This document shows, piece after piece, positions 1 through 52,396 of a DNA stretch of 64,000 nt. Location of the stretch: contig CAMRHE010000029.1 of NCBI GenBank assembly GCA_947044405.1, positions 124,001 to 188,000 of the forward strand, given 5' to 3'. Source of the stretch: Leptodactylus fallax. Taxonomy: Eukaryota; Chordata; Amphibia; Anura; Leptodactylidae. Both the position numbers and the translations under genes were made by a program. A model generated the notes under the pieces. That model was given only the letters and a program-made list of their open reading frames with translations. It was not told the DNA's origin and did not search any database. Position 1 is the first letter of the stretch. The number at the start of each line of letters is the position of its first letter.

Positions 1-146
1 CTGTAGAAATATGCCTGCGATGATAAGAGAACCCCAGTTATGTATTTTTCATTGATATGTGTTTTATATACAAATTACCTAATCCTGTTAGTCCTATGTT
101 GTGTTTACGTTGCTGGTAAATTCAATTCAGTGGTTTTAGGTGTATA

Positions 147-1713
147 CAGTCATGGCCAAAAGTTTTGAGAATGACACAAATATTATATTTTCACATGATC
201 TGCTGCCCTCTGGTTTTTATGTGTGTTTGTCAGATGTTTTTATCACATACAGAAATATAATTGCATTCATATTATGAGTAACAGAAGCTTATATTGACAG
301 TTAGAATGAGTTAATGCAGCAAGTCAATATTTGCAGTGTTGACCCTTCTTCTTCAGGACCTCTGCAATTCTCCCTGGCATGCTCTCAATCAACTTCTGGA
401 CCAAATCCTGACTGATAGCAGTCCATTCTTGCAGAATCAATGCTTTAATTTTGTCTGAATGTGTTGGTTTTTGTTTGTCCACCCGTCTCTTGATGATTGA
501 CCACAAGTTCTCAATGGGATTAAGATCTGGGGAGTTTCCAGGCCATGGACCCAAAATCTCTATGTTTTGTTCCCTGAGCCATTTAGTTATCACCTTTGCT
601 TTATGGCAATGTGCTCCATCATGCTGGAAAAGGCATTGTTGAGCGCCAAACTGCTCTTGGACGGTTGGGAGAAGTTGCTCTTGGAGGACATTCTGGTACC
701 ATTCTTTATTCATGGCTGTGTTTTTAGGCAAGACTGTGAGAGAGCCGATTCCCTTGGCTGAGAAGCAACCCCACACATGAATGGTTTCAGGATGCTTTAC
801 AGTTGGCATGAGACAAGACTGGTGGTAGCGCTCACCTCTTCTTCTCCGAATAAGCTGTTTTCCAGATGTTCCAAACAATCGAAAAGGGGATTCATCAGAG
901 AAAATGACTTTACCCCAGTCATCAGCAGTCCACTCCCTGTACCTTTTGCAGAATATCAGTCTGTCCCTGATGTTTTTTCTGGAGAGAAGTGGCTTCTTTG
1001 CTGCCCTCCTTGAGACCAGGCCTTGCTCCAAGAGTCTCCGCCTCACAGTGCGTGCAGATGCACTCACACCTGCCTGCTGCCATTCCTCAGCAAGCTCTGC
1101 ACTGCTGGTAGCCCGATCCCGCAGCTGAAACACTTTTAAGAGACGGTCCTGCCGCTTGCTGGTCTTTCTTGGGCGCCCTGGAGCCTTTTTGGCACCAATG
1201 GAACCTCTCTCCTTGAAGTTCTTGATGATGCGATAGATTGTTGACTGAGGTGCAATCTTTCTAGCTGCAATACTCTTCCCAGTTAGGCCATTTTTGTGCA
1301 GTGCAATGATGACTGCACGTGTTTCTTTAGAGATAACCATGGTTAACAGAAGAGAAACAATGATGGCAAGCACCAGCCTCCTTTTAAAGTGTCCAGTGGT
1401 GTCATTCTTACTTAATCATGACAGATTGATCTCCAGCCCTGTCCTCATCAACACCCACACCTGTGTTAATGGAGCAATCACTGAAACGATGTTAGGTGGT
1501 CCTTTTAAGGCAGGGCTGCAATGATGTTGAAATGTGTTTTGGGGGATAAAGTTCATTTTCTAGGCAAATATTGACTTTGCAAGTAATTGCTGTTAAGCTG
1601 ATCACTCTTTATAACATTCTGGAGTATATGCAAATTGCCATTAGAAAAACTGAAGCAGTAGACTTTGTAAAAATTAATATTTGTATCACTCTCAAAACTT
1701 TTGGCCATGACTG
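147..1713 (-). mobile_element. Tc1-like transposon A, full length with intact transposase
   Basis: A 1567-bp element is flanked by TA on both sides (145-146 and 1714-1715). Its ends are inverted repeats of about 40 bp: the left end reads cagtcatggccaaaagtttt and the right end is its reverse complement, with few mismatches further in. It carries one uninterrupted transposase gene on the minus strand. Intact ends, TA duplication and an open frame suggest a fairly young copy. It lies about 7.4 kb past the OS9 poly(A) signal. Confidence 0.93.
324..1340 (-). CDS. Tc1/mariner-superfamily transposase, intact (338 aa)
   Basis: This is a DDE transposase that would cut and rejoin the element ends at TA sites in the nucleus. 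I chose the methionine at 1340 (MVISKETRAV) because it matches the usual N-terminus of the family; an in-frame ATG at 1373 would add eleven hydrophobic residues. The N-terminal half holds two helix-turn-helix units joined by a GRPRK motif. The catalytic residues are Asp in FSDES, Asp in FQHDGAHCH and Glu in NPIENLW. There are 35 residues between the second Asp and the Glu, one more than in classic DD34E Tc1 enzymes, because the segment before SPDLNPIE reads LGPWPGN. The frame has no stops or shifts and ends CKY. Whether it is expressed cannot be told from the sequence. Confidence 0.9.
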   Translation of the reverse strand: MVISKETRAVIIALHKNGLTGKSIAARKIAPQSTIYRIIKNFKERGSIGAKKAPGRPRKTSKRQDRLLKVFQLRDRATSSAELAEEWQQAGVSASARTVRRRLLEQGLVSRRAAKKPLLSRKNIRDRLIFCKRYREWTADDWGKVIFSDESPFRLFGTSGKQLIRRRRGERYHQSCLMPTVKHPETIHVWGCFSAKGIGSLTVLPKNTAMNKEWYQNVLQEQLLPTVQEQFGAQQCLFQHDGAHCHKAKVITKWLREQNIEILGPWPGNSPDLNPIENLWSIIKRRVDKQKPTHSDKIKALILQEWTAISQDLVQKLIESMPGRIAEVLKKKGQHCKY

Positions 1714-1715
1714 TA

Positions 1716-2057
1716 CAAGGGTAGATTGGCTGGAGCTACCAGCCTTGTAATACCAGCAAACAGCTTTATTACCCTGGATGACAGATGTCAAAAGGAGGGA
1801 GAGAGGGCTAATGACCCTGAGCTCAACACCAGACACAGCTTTCCATCAGCCAGGAAAACATCCTTCTTTCTCAGGATCCTGCAGTGGGGAGTAAAAGGAG
1901 TGGGGCTACTTGGTGTGGCTGGACACTGGCCTTAACTGAGAGGAAAACTTAGATTCTTTCTTTCTCACATCTATGAACCAAAGACTAAGTATTATTCTGT
2001 TTTATTCCTTTTTATTTTTAAAGCTGTTTGCATTGTGTCATCTGTTATCTCTCTCTA

Positions 2058-2103
<46 letters not shown>

Positions 2104-3802
2104 CACTGAACCGTCTGGTAATAAAGTGTTAACTTTAAGGCTACTTTGTGTATGCTCTATGAACCCATTATCTTTTTTGAAGTATATATGTGCGCAAGGT
2201 TTCTGCTGGACCTGAATCAGCAGTGGTGGTAGCGGCGGTGGCGTGTATTAGGGGTGTGACTTGTGCTCAATTTGTAGCCTGAGTGAAGGGTGAATGCAAG
2301 ATTGAGTGAGCAGAGTTGAGTCGACCCGACAGCCGCACCCGCGTCACATGCTAGTAAGGCCCATACGTGACAATGCCCTCAAACAATATCTTGGTGTATC
2401 CCACTTCTAATCCTTATATATTGTTCTCTGTCCACATCTAGTGTCCTACACACAGAGCCCTGCTTAATGCTCCACCACTCAAATGTTATATAGCAGAAGG
2501 CAGCTTGGTCAAAGAGCATTTAGAATGGAAGGAGAAAAAAAAACAAACAAAAAAAAACACAACAACACACACACACACCTACCTCTTTCTCTGGTCCTGC
2601 TACCAAATTCCTTTATACACTAGAAAACAGATCAGACCATACCTGTGCAATGATAGAGGACAAGAAGACTGTACAAGAAATTTTTTTTGTGGCTTTTTTC
2701 TTTCTAACTTTCGATGTGCTTTTGTTGGCTTTTTTTGTTAATGCACAATGATCTAGGGGTGGTGTTTTGCAGGCAGCTTGTGGCTTTTCCTCACCCTATA
2801 CACTTGATTTTTGTAATTGTGTATCTTTCCTCTGCCTCCATTTACTGTATGTACCTACTGTACAACCTTGTAGACTGTCTGATTTGTGGTTGTACGTAGA
2901 GCTGGCAGCCATACCGTATTAAGATTATATCAAGCACAAACAATGCAGTTTCTATACAGAGTTAATATTACCATTAGCTCTCCATAATCCGTAATGATAC
3001 AAATGATAGATTCTAATAGAGCATAGAAAAACATAACGCAAAAATAAAAGCAAAATGAAGCTAAAAGTCTAGGCTTGTCCATATCAGTTGGGCAGGACAA
3101 ATGTTTTTTTTCCTATTTTCACTCCATGGATGCTTAGAAGATAGCTTAAGTAACAAGTTCATATTTCCATTGAAACAGCCCATCTCTATCTTGGAAAAAG
3201 TAGCTGTATTTCTCTAATCCTGGCGACCCCCAGGACACCGGACAATTGTGCAGCAGATTAGCTACCACAAACTCTGACCGCGAATCTGCTGCGATGTGTA
3301 ACATAGTGGGTGAAATTATCTAAAATAAAACCTGATAAATACAGCAGTAACAAAAAAAACACTAACAAAAATAAACACCATCTTCCAGTCAAACTATAAT
3401 ACTTTGATTTTACCATTCTCATTGGTCCAAGCTAATGTCAGAAATATCAAAAAATGTTAAACCAGAGATAATGTAATATTACATGTCTGAAAGAAAATAT
3501 TAAAAACTAATATTTTCTTCTATCTACATCTACAGATGTATTTGAGCTGTGCTGTATGTTCTGAGTCAGTCTGATGACCTCACCCATTGTTCCCTGTCCC
3601 TGAAATACAGTAAAACCTGCAGCTACACCCTCCTCTTCTCCCCATCTTCTATTTACTGTTCTAGTTTACTATTATTTATTGGTGACTACATAGGATTCTG
3701 AATATTATCTGAGCCAGCAGATGGGGAAAGGGGAACTGCAGACTGCTGAAAGCAAGGATGATGCTAAATAGGATATTACAAAGATCTGTAAAAAGGAAGG
3801 TT
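1716..3802. other. Non-coding stretch downstream of transposon A
   Basis: No gene is recognised. It holds a (TA)n microsatellite (about 2059-2101), A-rich and CA-rich simple sequence near 2527-2580, and unassigned AT-rich sequence. The short open frames lack any recognisable domain. Confidence 0.6.
2059..2101. repeat. (TA)n microsatellite
   Basis: About 21 uninterrupted TA dinucleotides. Confidence 0.95.
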
Positions 3803-3989
3803 TTAAAGGGAACCTACCAGGTGGATTTGTCATGGAAGATATATGAATACTGCCACTTATCAATATGTATTTATATTAGCTAGCCTGGTGGTCTTTTTTT
3901 TAAAAAACAAAAAAAACAAAACACCCAAACAATTCGCATAATAAAATTTATGCTTTATGTAAGTTCATCTTGACCGAACCTGGATATCT

Positions 3990-4950
3990 CCATTTCTGTC
4001 TGTGACCTTACTATTACACCAAGGTAGTATGCCTGCTGTCTTATCAGTTGTATTTGACTCAGATCTCACCTTCACCCCACATATTCAGACACTTGCACAC
4101 TCTTGACACCTGCACCTCAAAAACTCCAGAATTCTCCCTTTTCTCACTCTGGAAACATCAAAACCCCTCACTGTCGCTCTGATTCTCTCGTCTTGACTAT
4201 TGCAATTCTCTTCTAATTGGGCTTCCTCTTACTAAACTCTCCCCTCTACAATGCGTCCTGAATGCGGCCGCCAGACTCATCTTTCTGTCAAACTGGTACA
4301 CAGACACATCTACCTTGTGTCAGTCGCTGTATTGGTTGTCCATCCATCACAGAATACAATATAAAATTATCACACTGACCCACAAATCCATCCATAGCGC
4401 TGCGCCCCCCCCCTATATCTCGTCCCTTGTCACTGTCTACCACCCTAAACGTCTTCATTGTGCCATTGACCTTAAACTTATTCTGATAACAGAGGATATA
4501 TCCCACTCAGTCTCCAAAACTTCAAGCTGCACCGGTGCTCTGGAACCCTCTACCCTGGACAATCAAATTAATACCCAACTACATCAGCCTCAAAAATGCC
4601 CTAAAAATCACATGTCCTGATCATTGTTCTACATTTTCTCACACTAAGCTGACATTTGTTATCCTAAGATACCCTTCCTACTCTATTCCTCAGAACCTGT
4701 CCCCTCCATCTAGAAGTTACACTGCACTCCATGCACTTAGTATCTGAACATGCACAGATACCGGCTGGTTATGGCTCATACAGCATCAGTTATATGACCT
4801 TATTTATTAAATAATGGATGGACCATTGTACCAAACAAGCCCGCTCACCTCTTGTGTCTCCCTATTTCCTAATAGATTGTAGGCTCTCGCAAACAGGGCC
4901 CTCACTCCTATTGTTTGATACATTAATTCTTTGTCAGGTCTAATATTGTC
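3990..4950 (+). pseudogene. L2-like LINE, decayed 3' end (reverse transcriptase C-terminus and 3' tail)
   Basis: Broken frames read LDYCNSLLIGLPLT, LSPLQCVLNAAARLIF, LYWLSIHHRIQYKIITLTHK and PPYISSLVTVYHP, the conserved C-terminal region of L2/CR1-type reverse transcriptase polyproteins. The 3' part (about 4870-4950) contains the 'agattgtaggctctcgcaa' tail motif that recurs at 43830 and 46080. Stops and frameshifts make it non-functional. The 5' part is missing. Confidence 0.8.
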
Positions 4951-4972
4951 TGCTCATTTACCCTCCAATTTG

Positions 4973-5486
4973 TTAATGGGGTTATCCAGCTTCCAAAAAT
5001 TATCTGCACATACATCCACAGCAGTGCTAAATACTCATTGTTCCCCTGTGCAGCCTTTTCTTGGCTTTATTTTACTTGAAACTCCTTGTATCGCTGTTAT
5101 TTGCATGCAGTGAATCTGTGCAGAAACTACAGTTCCCATGATGCATCTCCCTGCTCTCACTCTCTGTTTGTGGCTCACAGGGGGAAGGGGAGGGGGTTGA
5201 GCTTGAACGAAACATCACAGCATCATGTGACCTCAGATGTGGGATTGATTTATTATGTGTGATTTCATTGGAGGGGAGAGAGAAGGGAGGGGTACACAGA
5301 GTGAGAGCAGGAAGAGGAATTATGGGAAATGCAGTTTGTTATTTACATGCAGTGAACCTGTGAACAGTGATACAAGGAGTCTCAAGAAAAATGAAGCCAA
5401 GAAAAGGCTACACAAGGAAAATGAGTATATAGCACTGCTGTGCATGTATTTGCAGATCATTTTTGGAAACTGGATAGCCCCTTTAA
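4973..5486. mobile_element. TTAA-flanked fold-back element
   Basis: The left arm begins TTAATGGGGTTATCCAG and the right arm is the inverse of TTAAAGGGGCTATCCAG. The arms remain similar for roughly 150 bp inward, including a matching 'cttggctt..attt' and 'actccttgtatc' segment, so a single strand could fold on itself. No coding sequence is present. Confidence 0.72.
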
Positions 5487-5788
5487 ATGGTGTGGGTTTA
5501 TATCATATGTAAATTACCCCAAGTAGTCATGGTGGGCAGGGCAGCTTTAGTCTAGTCTTGCTGTCTGTTTGCTAATCCCACCTCCTGGGCATGATTGACA
5601 TCTCCACTACAGTCCATTCCTAAACAACTTAGAGTAAGTTACATATGACTTTTTATGCTTCCAGACATTTATAACTTAACTTTGCTAAAGCAAAAAGATT
5701 ACAGAGGATACTAATGGAAAGGTAAGTACTTCATCCTGCACATGGGGAGAGTTTATGGTGGAAAAACCACCTGACAGGTTCCCTTTAA

Positions 5789-7152
5789 GGTCAATCAATA
5801 CATTTATCACAGTAATATTCTATAGTCAGGAGTTAACTTTGCATATGAGGACAGTTCATTCAGAATTAAGATCAGCTAACATTTACTGTCTGCCTGCATC
5901 AGAATGAGCCCTAAGCCTCTGCATTAACATTCCTCGTTTGACCAAGATTCAACATATACAAGATATACCATGTGCATCTAAAAGTAGGGAGGGGAAGAAA
6001 AAAAAAAAAAAAAAAAAAAGAAATGTATATGTAAAAGCATTTTATTGTAATAAATATTTCTATAGGGGACACAGAATTATCATAAATTATTCACAACCTC
6101 AGGATAGCAAAACAAAAAAGAAAACAAAAACACTTTCTTTCACATGGGAAAAAAAAAAAAATCTAAAACACAACTTGCAAAATTGCACATTTTTTTCAGC
6201 AGTAGTGCAAAGCAATTTTTTTTTTCCTCGGTTCTCTTTAGAATAGATTTATAATACACAAAAGCAGTTGTGCCTCCTATAAGCATACCAAGGCCAAGAC
6301 AATTGATGATCTCAGTTCATTACATAAGAGAAGACTTTTCTTACAGTTTTAATGCGCCACATATGCTGGTGGTACTCAGTGTGAACTGTGCCAAGTCTTT
6401 TCACACCATAGAAAATGTTGCAATTATTCCTGAGCTATACGGTAGCAAGGCTTACATTCTTCAATGATGAAATCGCTACCCTTGCCTTACAGGAAAACCG
6501 TTTCAAAGGACAAACAGTTCTTATGTGACCATGTTGTTATCAAGTAAATGTTATTCAAGGGTTATCCGCATCTTAGCAAGTCATAGCCGAGGCGGGAATA
6601 ACTGGCTGCAAGAGCACGGACTAACAGATACAGCCAAGGGGCGCGCTGCTTTACAATGTTTCTATAAATCCCATAGAGGTCAATGCGAGCTACGGAAATA
6701 TTGTAGCACAGCTGAGCTACTCTAAGTCCTTTGCTCCAGTGTTACAGAAACAGCGCAGCTAGACATGCTACGCTTCTGTAACTCCCATTTATTTCTACTT
6801 TAGTTACGGAAATAATGTAGAGAAGCGCTGTTCACCTGTTTCCGTAAATGACACCCTGCTGGTCACGACTTGCGGTCAGTTTCTCACCTCGGCCATAATG
6901 GGAATACCAATTAGTGCAAAGGCAAACGGGAGAGTATGCCCATGGCCAACCACAAATAGGCTCTCCTTTTCCAAAGTGCCTCAGGAAAATAGTAGATAGA
7001 GACGGACAGTCCTGTGCACTACTGTTACAGTTTTCCTTTGTACTCTTACATAGATTGCGCTGGAAAAAAAAACAAACACACACACACCTTAATTCTGGAG
7101 GAAAAAAGTCAATGGGAACAGTTATTGCTAACATAATACCCCATATAGGGGA
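5789..7152. other. Non-coding AT-rich stretch
   Basis: A-rich tracts (about 5996-6020, 6120-6165) and a short CA run (about 7075-7088) are visible. A short CG-richer patch at 6580-6900 contains degenerate internal repeats built on 'ttacggaaat'. No gene is recognised. Confidence 0.5.
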
Positions 7153-7455
7153 TGTTCACACTACTGTTATTAATGCCCATTGCTCTCATCTGTCATAGGA
7201 TGAGAGCAATGGATTTTAGCAGCGATAGACTGACGGACAAAGACAAAGCCCCCTCCATCTGTATCTGTTCCCATTGATTCTAATGTAAACCTCATGAAGG
7301 ACACTTTCTCCTGTTTACTCTTGGACTTTTGTTTCCATCAAAAAAGCAAGAGTGAGGAAAAAAAAAAAAAAAAAACAGTAGGAGGGGGCTCCGTCTGCAT
7401 TGTATGGTTAATGTCCGTTGTTCTCATTTATCATAGTATAACAGTAGTGTGAAAC
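7153..7455. mobile_element. Fold-back (MITE-like) repeat
   Basis: The left end 'gttcacactactgttatt' is inverted at the right end 'aacagtagtgtgaaac'. Just inside the left end lies a 13-bp hairpin, ccattgctctcat / atgagagcaatgg (about 7171-7216). There is no coding capacity. Confidence 0.55.
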
Positions 7456-7980
7456 TACCCTTGAACTGAAAAAGAGCGGCCCAGTTTTATGTGAAGCTTA
7501 TTCAATGTATAATAAAAAGTTCTGCAATTTTTCAACATATATTTTGAGTTTCAAATTCTTACCATTTTTATAGTTCTCTGCTCACCATCAGTGAATAGAA
7601 GCGTGTTTCCATTCAGTGGCTGAAAACCTGCTAACAGCTAGTAGCTCTCACAGATGAAGCTAGGCAATCCTCTGTGAGCTGTGTCAACATACACCCAAAG
7701 AACAAGCTCCCTCTTGTTCTGAGGGTTTGCTGCCATAAATATCAAAGCAAATGTTTCTCAATAGGTACTATACATGTGCTCACTTGTTGAGATCCAGCTA
7801 GTAAGGATAAAAATGCATCCTGGACACCAGAGAGACTATAGAGAGAGATTTACTAAGATGAGTAAATGGCTCAAATTATGCCAAAACTGGCCTATATGCT
7901 TTGCAGCACATTTATTATACACTGTAAATGGAATCTCACTAGATAGGGGGGAGCAGCTTTTCAGAAAGGAGGCCTGGCTT

Positions 7981-8207
7981 AGGGTTGGTTCACACTGGCA
8001 CTTGGGGACTCCACCCCTATTCCGCTTAAAATAGACAGAGAGAAAAGTCCGGCAAGCAGAACTCGCTCTGCCAATTTCAGGAGGAATACCGGCGGACCCC
8101 ATTATAGTCTGTGGTCCGTGGATAACTGCTTTTTAAGTGAATAGGGTTTCCGTTTTCGGGTCCCCAAGCGGACCCGAAGAACGGAAACCTGAACACTAGT
8201 GTGAACT
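7981..8207. mobile_element. 'GGTTCACACT' fold-back MITE, copy 1
   Basis: The left end reads ggttggttcacactggc and the right end actagtgtgaact, with the internal 'cttggggac..' and '..gtccccaag' segments also inverted. It belongs to the same family as the copies at 17990, 26249, 38461 and 52188. Confidence 0.55.
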
Positions 8208-8732
8208 AGTGTTTGTTAGAAAAGGGTATTGCTTAAAATGGAACTCTGTCAAAATGTGTACAACAATCTTTGTGCTAAATTTTGCTGCAAAGCACAAAGT
8301 GAGGTGTAAACATGCTTGTAAACAGGAGGCGCTACATATTTAGCAAGATGTACCAAAATTTATCAAACAGGGTGAGCCACCATGATAAATCTGACAGACC
8401 TTTGGACGACCTGGTCAAAGTTTATCACGTCTAAATATCTGTAACATAAGTAAGTCTGACCCAAGTTCTTTCTTCTGGGGAAGAGCCATATAGCATGACA
8501 ATGTAGCCAAGCCTGGAGTCCAGAATGTTTAGATCACAGAGGATTGCCCAAACTGCACCCAATCAAACTCTTCGCTGTGTGCAAAACAGGTTTTCAGCAT
8601 CTGGAGTCAAATAACTGCTTTCATCCACCGACATACAGATTGCGTAAACAGGGAGGAATTAAAACAAAGAACATTAGGATGTTGCATACGTTTACAGCAT
8701 ATAACTATGACTTAGTTATATAACCCCCCCCC

Positions 8733-9002
8733 TTAAAGGGGCTGCCCTACCAAGGACACTTATCACCTATCCACTGCAGTGGTCAGACATGTGCAATGAA
8801 GTGGGGCCAAGAATAACAGGCCATCACCGTTAATGAAAAAGTGTGTGCTTGACCACAACGTCATCCATTCTGCTCACAGTCACACAAGTGGGACTCGGAC
8901 TCCTGTTCCAATGATCGGTGAGGGTCCTAGAAGTGAGGCCCTCAGTGATCACACGTCCACAAGATAGGTGATATATTGGACTTTGTAGGAATACCCCTTT
9001 AA
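8733..9002. mobile_element. TTAA-flanked MITE (270 bp)
   Basis: The left end is TTAAAGGGGCTGCCCTACCA and the right end is TAGGAATACCCCTTTAA. Inner segments 'cttatcacctatcc' and 'gataggtgatat' are also inverted. It sits about 100 bp beyond the OS9 poly(A) signal. Confidence 0.65.
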
Positions 9003-9107
9003 AGGACTTGTTTCCATCACTGAGTGAGGAGCACGTAGTCACAGTATAGGTTTTATAGACTTGATCTTCAGAAAAGGAAAGAAATCAAAATATATAACAC
9101 ACACATT

Positions 9108-9113
9108 TTTATT
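9108..9113 (-). terminator. OS9: OS9 poly(A) signal AATAAA
   Basis: On the minus strand AATAAA lies 190 bases after the stop codon and is followed within about 10-20 bases by a GT-rich stretch (gtgtgtgttat). This is the expected arrangement for cleavage and polyadenylation, and implies a 3' UTR of roughly 210 bases. Confidence 0.65.
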
Positions 9114-9302
9114 CTTCTAGTTGGACTTTGCACACATCCAGCAAGTCATCTAACACTGCTTTAAACTATTGCAGGTGAAGCTGAGGCCTCTGCAGATCCA
9201 TCTAGGCTTGCAAGCCACCATGAAGCAGCACTCATCCTAAAACATTTGTTACAAAGCTCAAGTCCACGGGACAAGATCAAAAGTCTGCATTGTCCGTTCT
9301 TA

Positions 9303-50121
<40,819 letters not shown>

Positions 50122-50470
50122 CTTCTCTCCCCTAGCTTAACAACATGCGCCTTCCTCTAAACTCCCAGACTCGCCCACTTGCCATCTGCCTCGTCCTGAC
50201 TGGACCGAATCTTGACAGCCGCAGCTTCCATTGGCCCAGACATCTGTCTGTCACTGTTAACCTCTCGCTGAACATTTCCTTATCTATGTTCCGCCCATAG
50301 AGAGTGCACACGCAAAAATGTGTGTGTGCATTGGCAGAGCGCGCTGTCAATCACTCCACTCTGTCACTCCTGATAGGCGGACGGAGAGCCGGCGTGGGCT
50401 TGTTTTGACTCTCCAAGACTGAGGTGCTGATAGGCTATAGTCAATGATGACGTAACCCAATAAGAAGCAA
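50122..50470 (-). promoter_or_regulatory. OS9: Probable OS9 promoter and 5' UTR
   Basis: The region just upstream of the start codon is CpG-containing and lacks a TATA box. On the minus strand, CCAAT boxes lie at 50230-50234 and 50330-50334, exactly 100 bp apart, and GGGCGG lies at 50291-50296. Further up is TGACGTAA (50448-50455), CRE/UPRE-like, and a plus-strand CCAAT at 50457-50461. No full ER-stress element (CCAAT-N9-CCACG) was found. The transcription start was not located. Confidence 0.5.
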
Positions 50471-50620
50471 CTTGAATGTTTCGCTGTAACCATTGACCTA
50501 CCGAAATGGACTCTTGTTTGGGCGGAGCTGTTCGGGAAGGTATAGCACAGTGTGCAGTAATACAGCAAGAAGAGGCTCCTGCGAGCGGAGACTGGTGGAA
50601 GGTAATGAAGACAGATGTAT

Positions 50621-50710
50621 GAGCAAGGGGGGAAACATGGGGGTGCAGGCTGCGTGTGAGCAAGGGGGGGAAACATGGGGGGTGCAGGCTGCGTGTGAGC
50701 AAGGGGGCAG
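50621..50710. repeat. Tandem duplication, 37-39 bp unit, about 2.3 copies
   Basis: The unit begins gagcaaggggggaaacatgg and ends gcaggctgcgtgt; units are 50621-50657, 50658-50696 and a partial third. They differ by G-run length. Confidence 0.9.
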
Positions 50711-51082
50711 TCTCATGAAGGAAATATTTAAAATGTGGGGGGCCCTCCATCCTGGCCTGCATGTAATACGGTCTGCTTCTGTCATTGATACACTGAATAG
50801 GTAGGTTTCTTCCTAGGTAGGCAGGCCTCGGATAATGTCAGAAAATTTTGTAATTATTCGTTGGACCAATCATCATCACAATCTCCCTATTTGGCTTTAG
50901 ATATTGAAAAAGCTTTTGATAGCTTGTCCTGGAGCTACCTTGCTTATGTTCTGAGCTCTTCGAGCCCTTTACTGTGACCCCATAGCCTATTTGAAACTCC
51001 CGACAGACACCCCTCTGCCCGTTAAGATCGGTCATGGCACCTGCCAAGGCTGTCCTTTAACTTCTGCATTGTTTGCCCTTGC

Positions 51083-51410
51083 TAAAAATTCATACTCACC
51101 TTTCCACAGTGCCTCCCTGCATGGTCTGGTCTTCTTGGTCCCGTGCCGTCATGTGGCGGATGTCCCAGCCATACGTGACGGCTGAGGCCAATCAGCAGCC
51201 TCAGCGAATGGCATGCGATGTCACTACCTGTGACATCACGGGTCTCTTGCTGAGGCTGCTGATTGGCCTCAGCAAAACTCGGGAAGAGACCCGTGAGAAG
51301 CCGCCGGAGCAGAAGGACAGGAACGCACCTTAGGACGCTTTTTTTTTTTTTTTCCCCCTCCCCCGGTTGTCCAGGCTTTTAAAAGAAAAATGCCTGGACA
51401 ACCTCTTTAA
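51083..51410. mobile_element. TTAA-family MITE, left-truncated, inserted in the L1 fragment
   Basis: It begins inside the family ('ttcatactcacctttccac') immediately after the L1 FALA block and ends with the terminus GGACAACCTCTTTAA. It contains 'gaggccaatcagcagc' blocks. The expected left terminus is absent. Confidence 0.65.
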
Positions 51411-52187
51411 CTCCTCCAAATCAGAAATTTTACATTGTAATATCCCCCAGGCTATCAAAAAATTGATGGCCTTAAATTTTGTTTTTCAGACACGGGATAA
51501 GTATCTGCCCTACCTGGAAATAAATCTACACAGTCCCTTGGATACCAATTTCAAATGGAATTATGCCACATTGATCCCAAAACCACTGAAAGAGCTTGTT
51601 GACTGGCATTTCCTACCTTTTCTTGGGTTGGTAGAATTCATATGGTTAAAATGGTCACTTTACCACGCATCCTCTATTACTTCTATTACTCACTATTACC
51701 ATTCCGACCCCAGTAACATCCTCCTCCCTAGCCAGCCTACAGCGGGAACATTTCGACTTTATTTGGGCATATACAGTAAATGGCCTCGAATACGGAGACT
51801 TACTATCATAAGCAACTAGGTGGCCTGTCGGTTCCCAACCTTTATAAATATTATATAGCTGCTAGGCTCTCTCATATTTGTGCTATATATCATGAGATAG
51901 ATTGTCCGCAATGGGTAGCCTTGGAGTCTGCCTTGGTCGCTCCAGCTTCACTACAGACTCTAAGTTACAAAGCCCCATTCCACCATTACTCCCTCTACTT
52001 AATAATGCTTTCTTCCCTCCTGGTCTATTCCCTGAGGTATTCACTTGATGGAGTCATGGTAGCTAGGTTCAGGCTTCTCAGCGACTTCCTCTCTGACCAA
52101 CTGGGTTTCATCAAGGACTACTTCATTCATACACATAACCCGCCCCCTCAGAGGCCTTTAAGACTAACCAGGTCTTATGTTCACTAA

Positions 52188-52396
52188 GGCTAGGTTCACA
52201 CTAGCGCTCAGTCTCCTCTCGGGGATTCCGTTCTCCATTCCGCATTTTTCCACCCTTTTTGGGCAGAAATCCGGCGGACCCCATTATACTCTATGGGGTC
52301 TGAGGGTATCCGCTTTTTTAAGTGGATAAGGTTTACTTTCAGGGGTCCACAAGTGGACCCCCGGAACAGAAACCCAAACGCTAGTGTGAACTTAGC
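52188..52396. mobile_element. 'GGCTAGGTTCACAC' fold-back MITE, copy 5, inserted in the L1 fragment
   Basis: The left end ggctaggttcacactagcg and right end 'cgctagtgtgaacttagc' are inverted. L1-like coding sequence is found on both sides. Confidence 0.7.

Larger units (their letters stand above)
3803..5788. mobile_element. TTAA-flanked inverted-repeat element with nested insertions
   Basis: The left end reads TTAAAGGGAACCTACCAGG and the right end is the inverted match, ending CCTTTAA at 5788. TTAA at both ends suggests the target preference of piggyBac- or Kolobok-type elements. No transposase is visible, so it is non-autonomous. It has been enlarged by an L2-like LINE tail (about 3990-4950) and by a second TTAA element (4973-5486). 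Confidence 0.7.

Noticed and set aside
50493..50804. Divergent plus-strand gene starting upstream of OS9
   Set aside because: The frame is driven by a 38-bp tandem repeat and has no recognisable domain.
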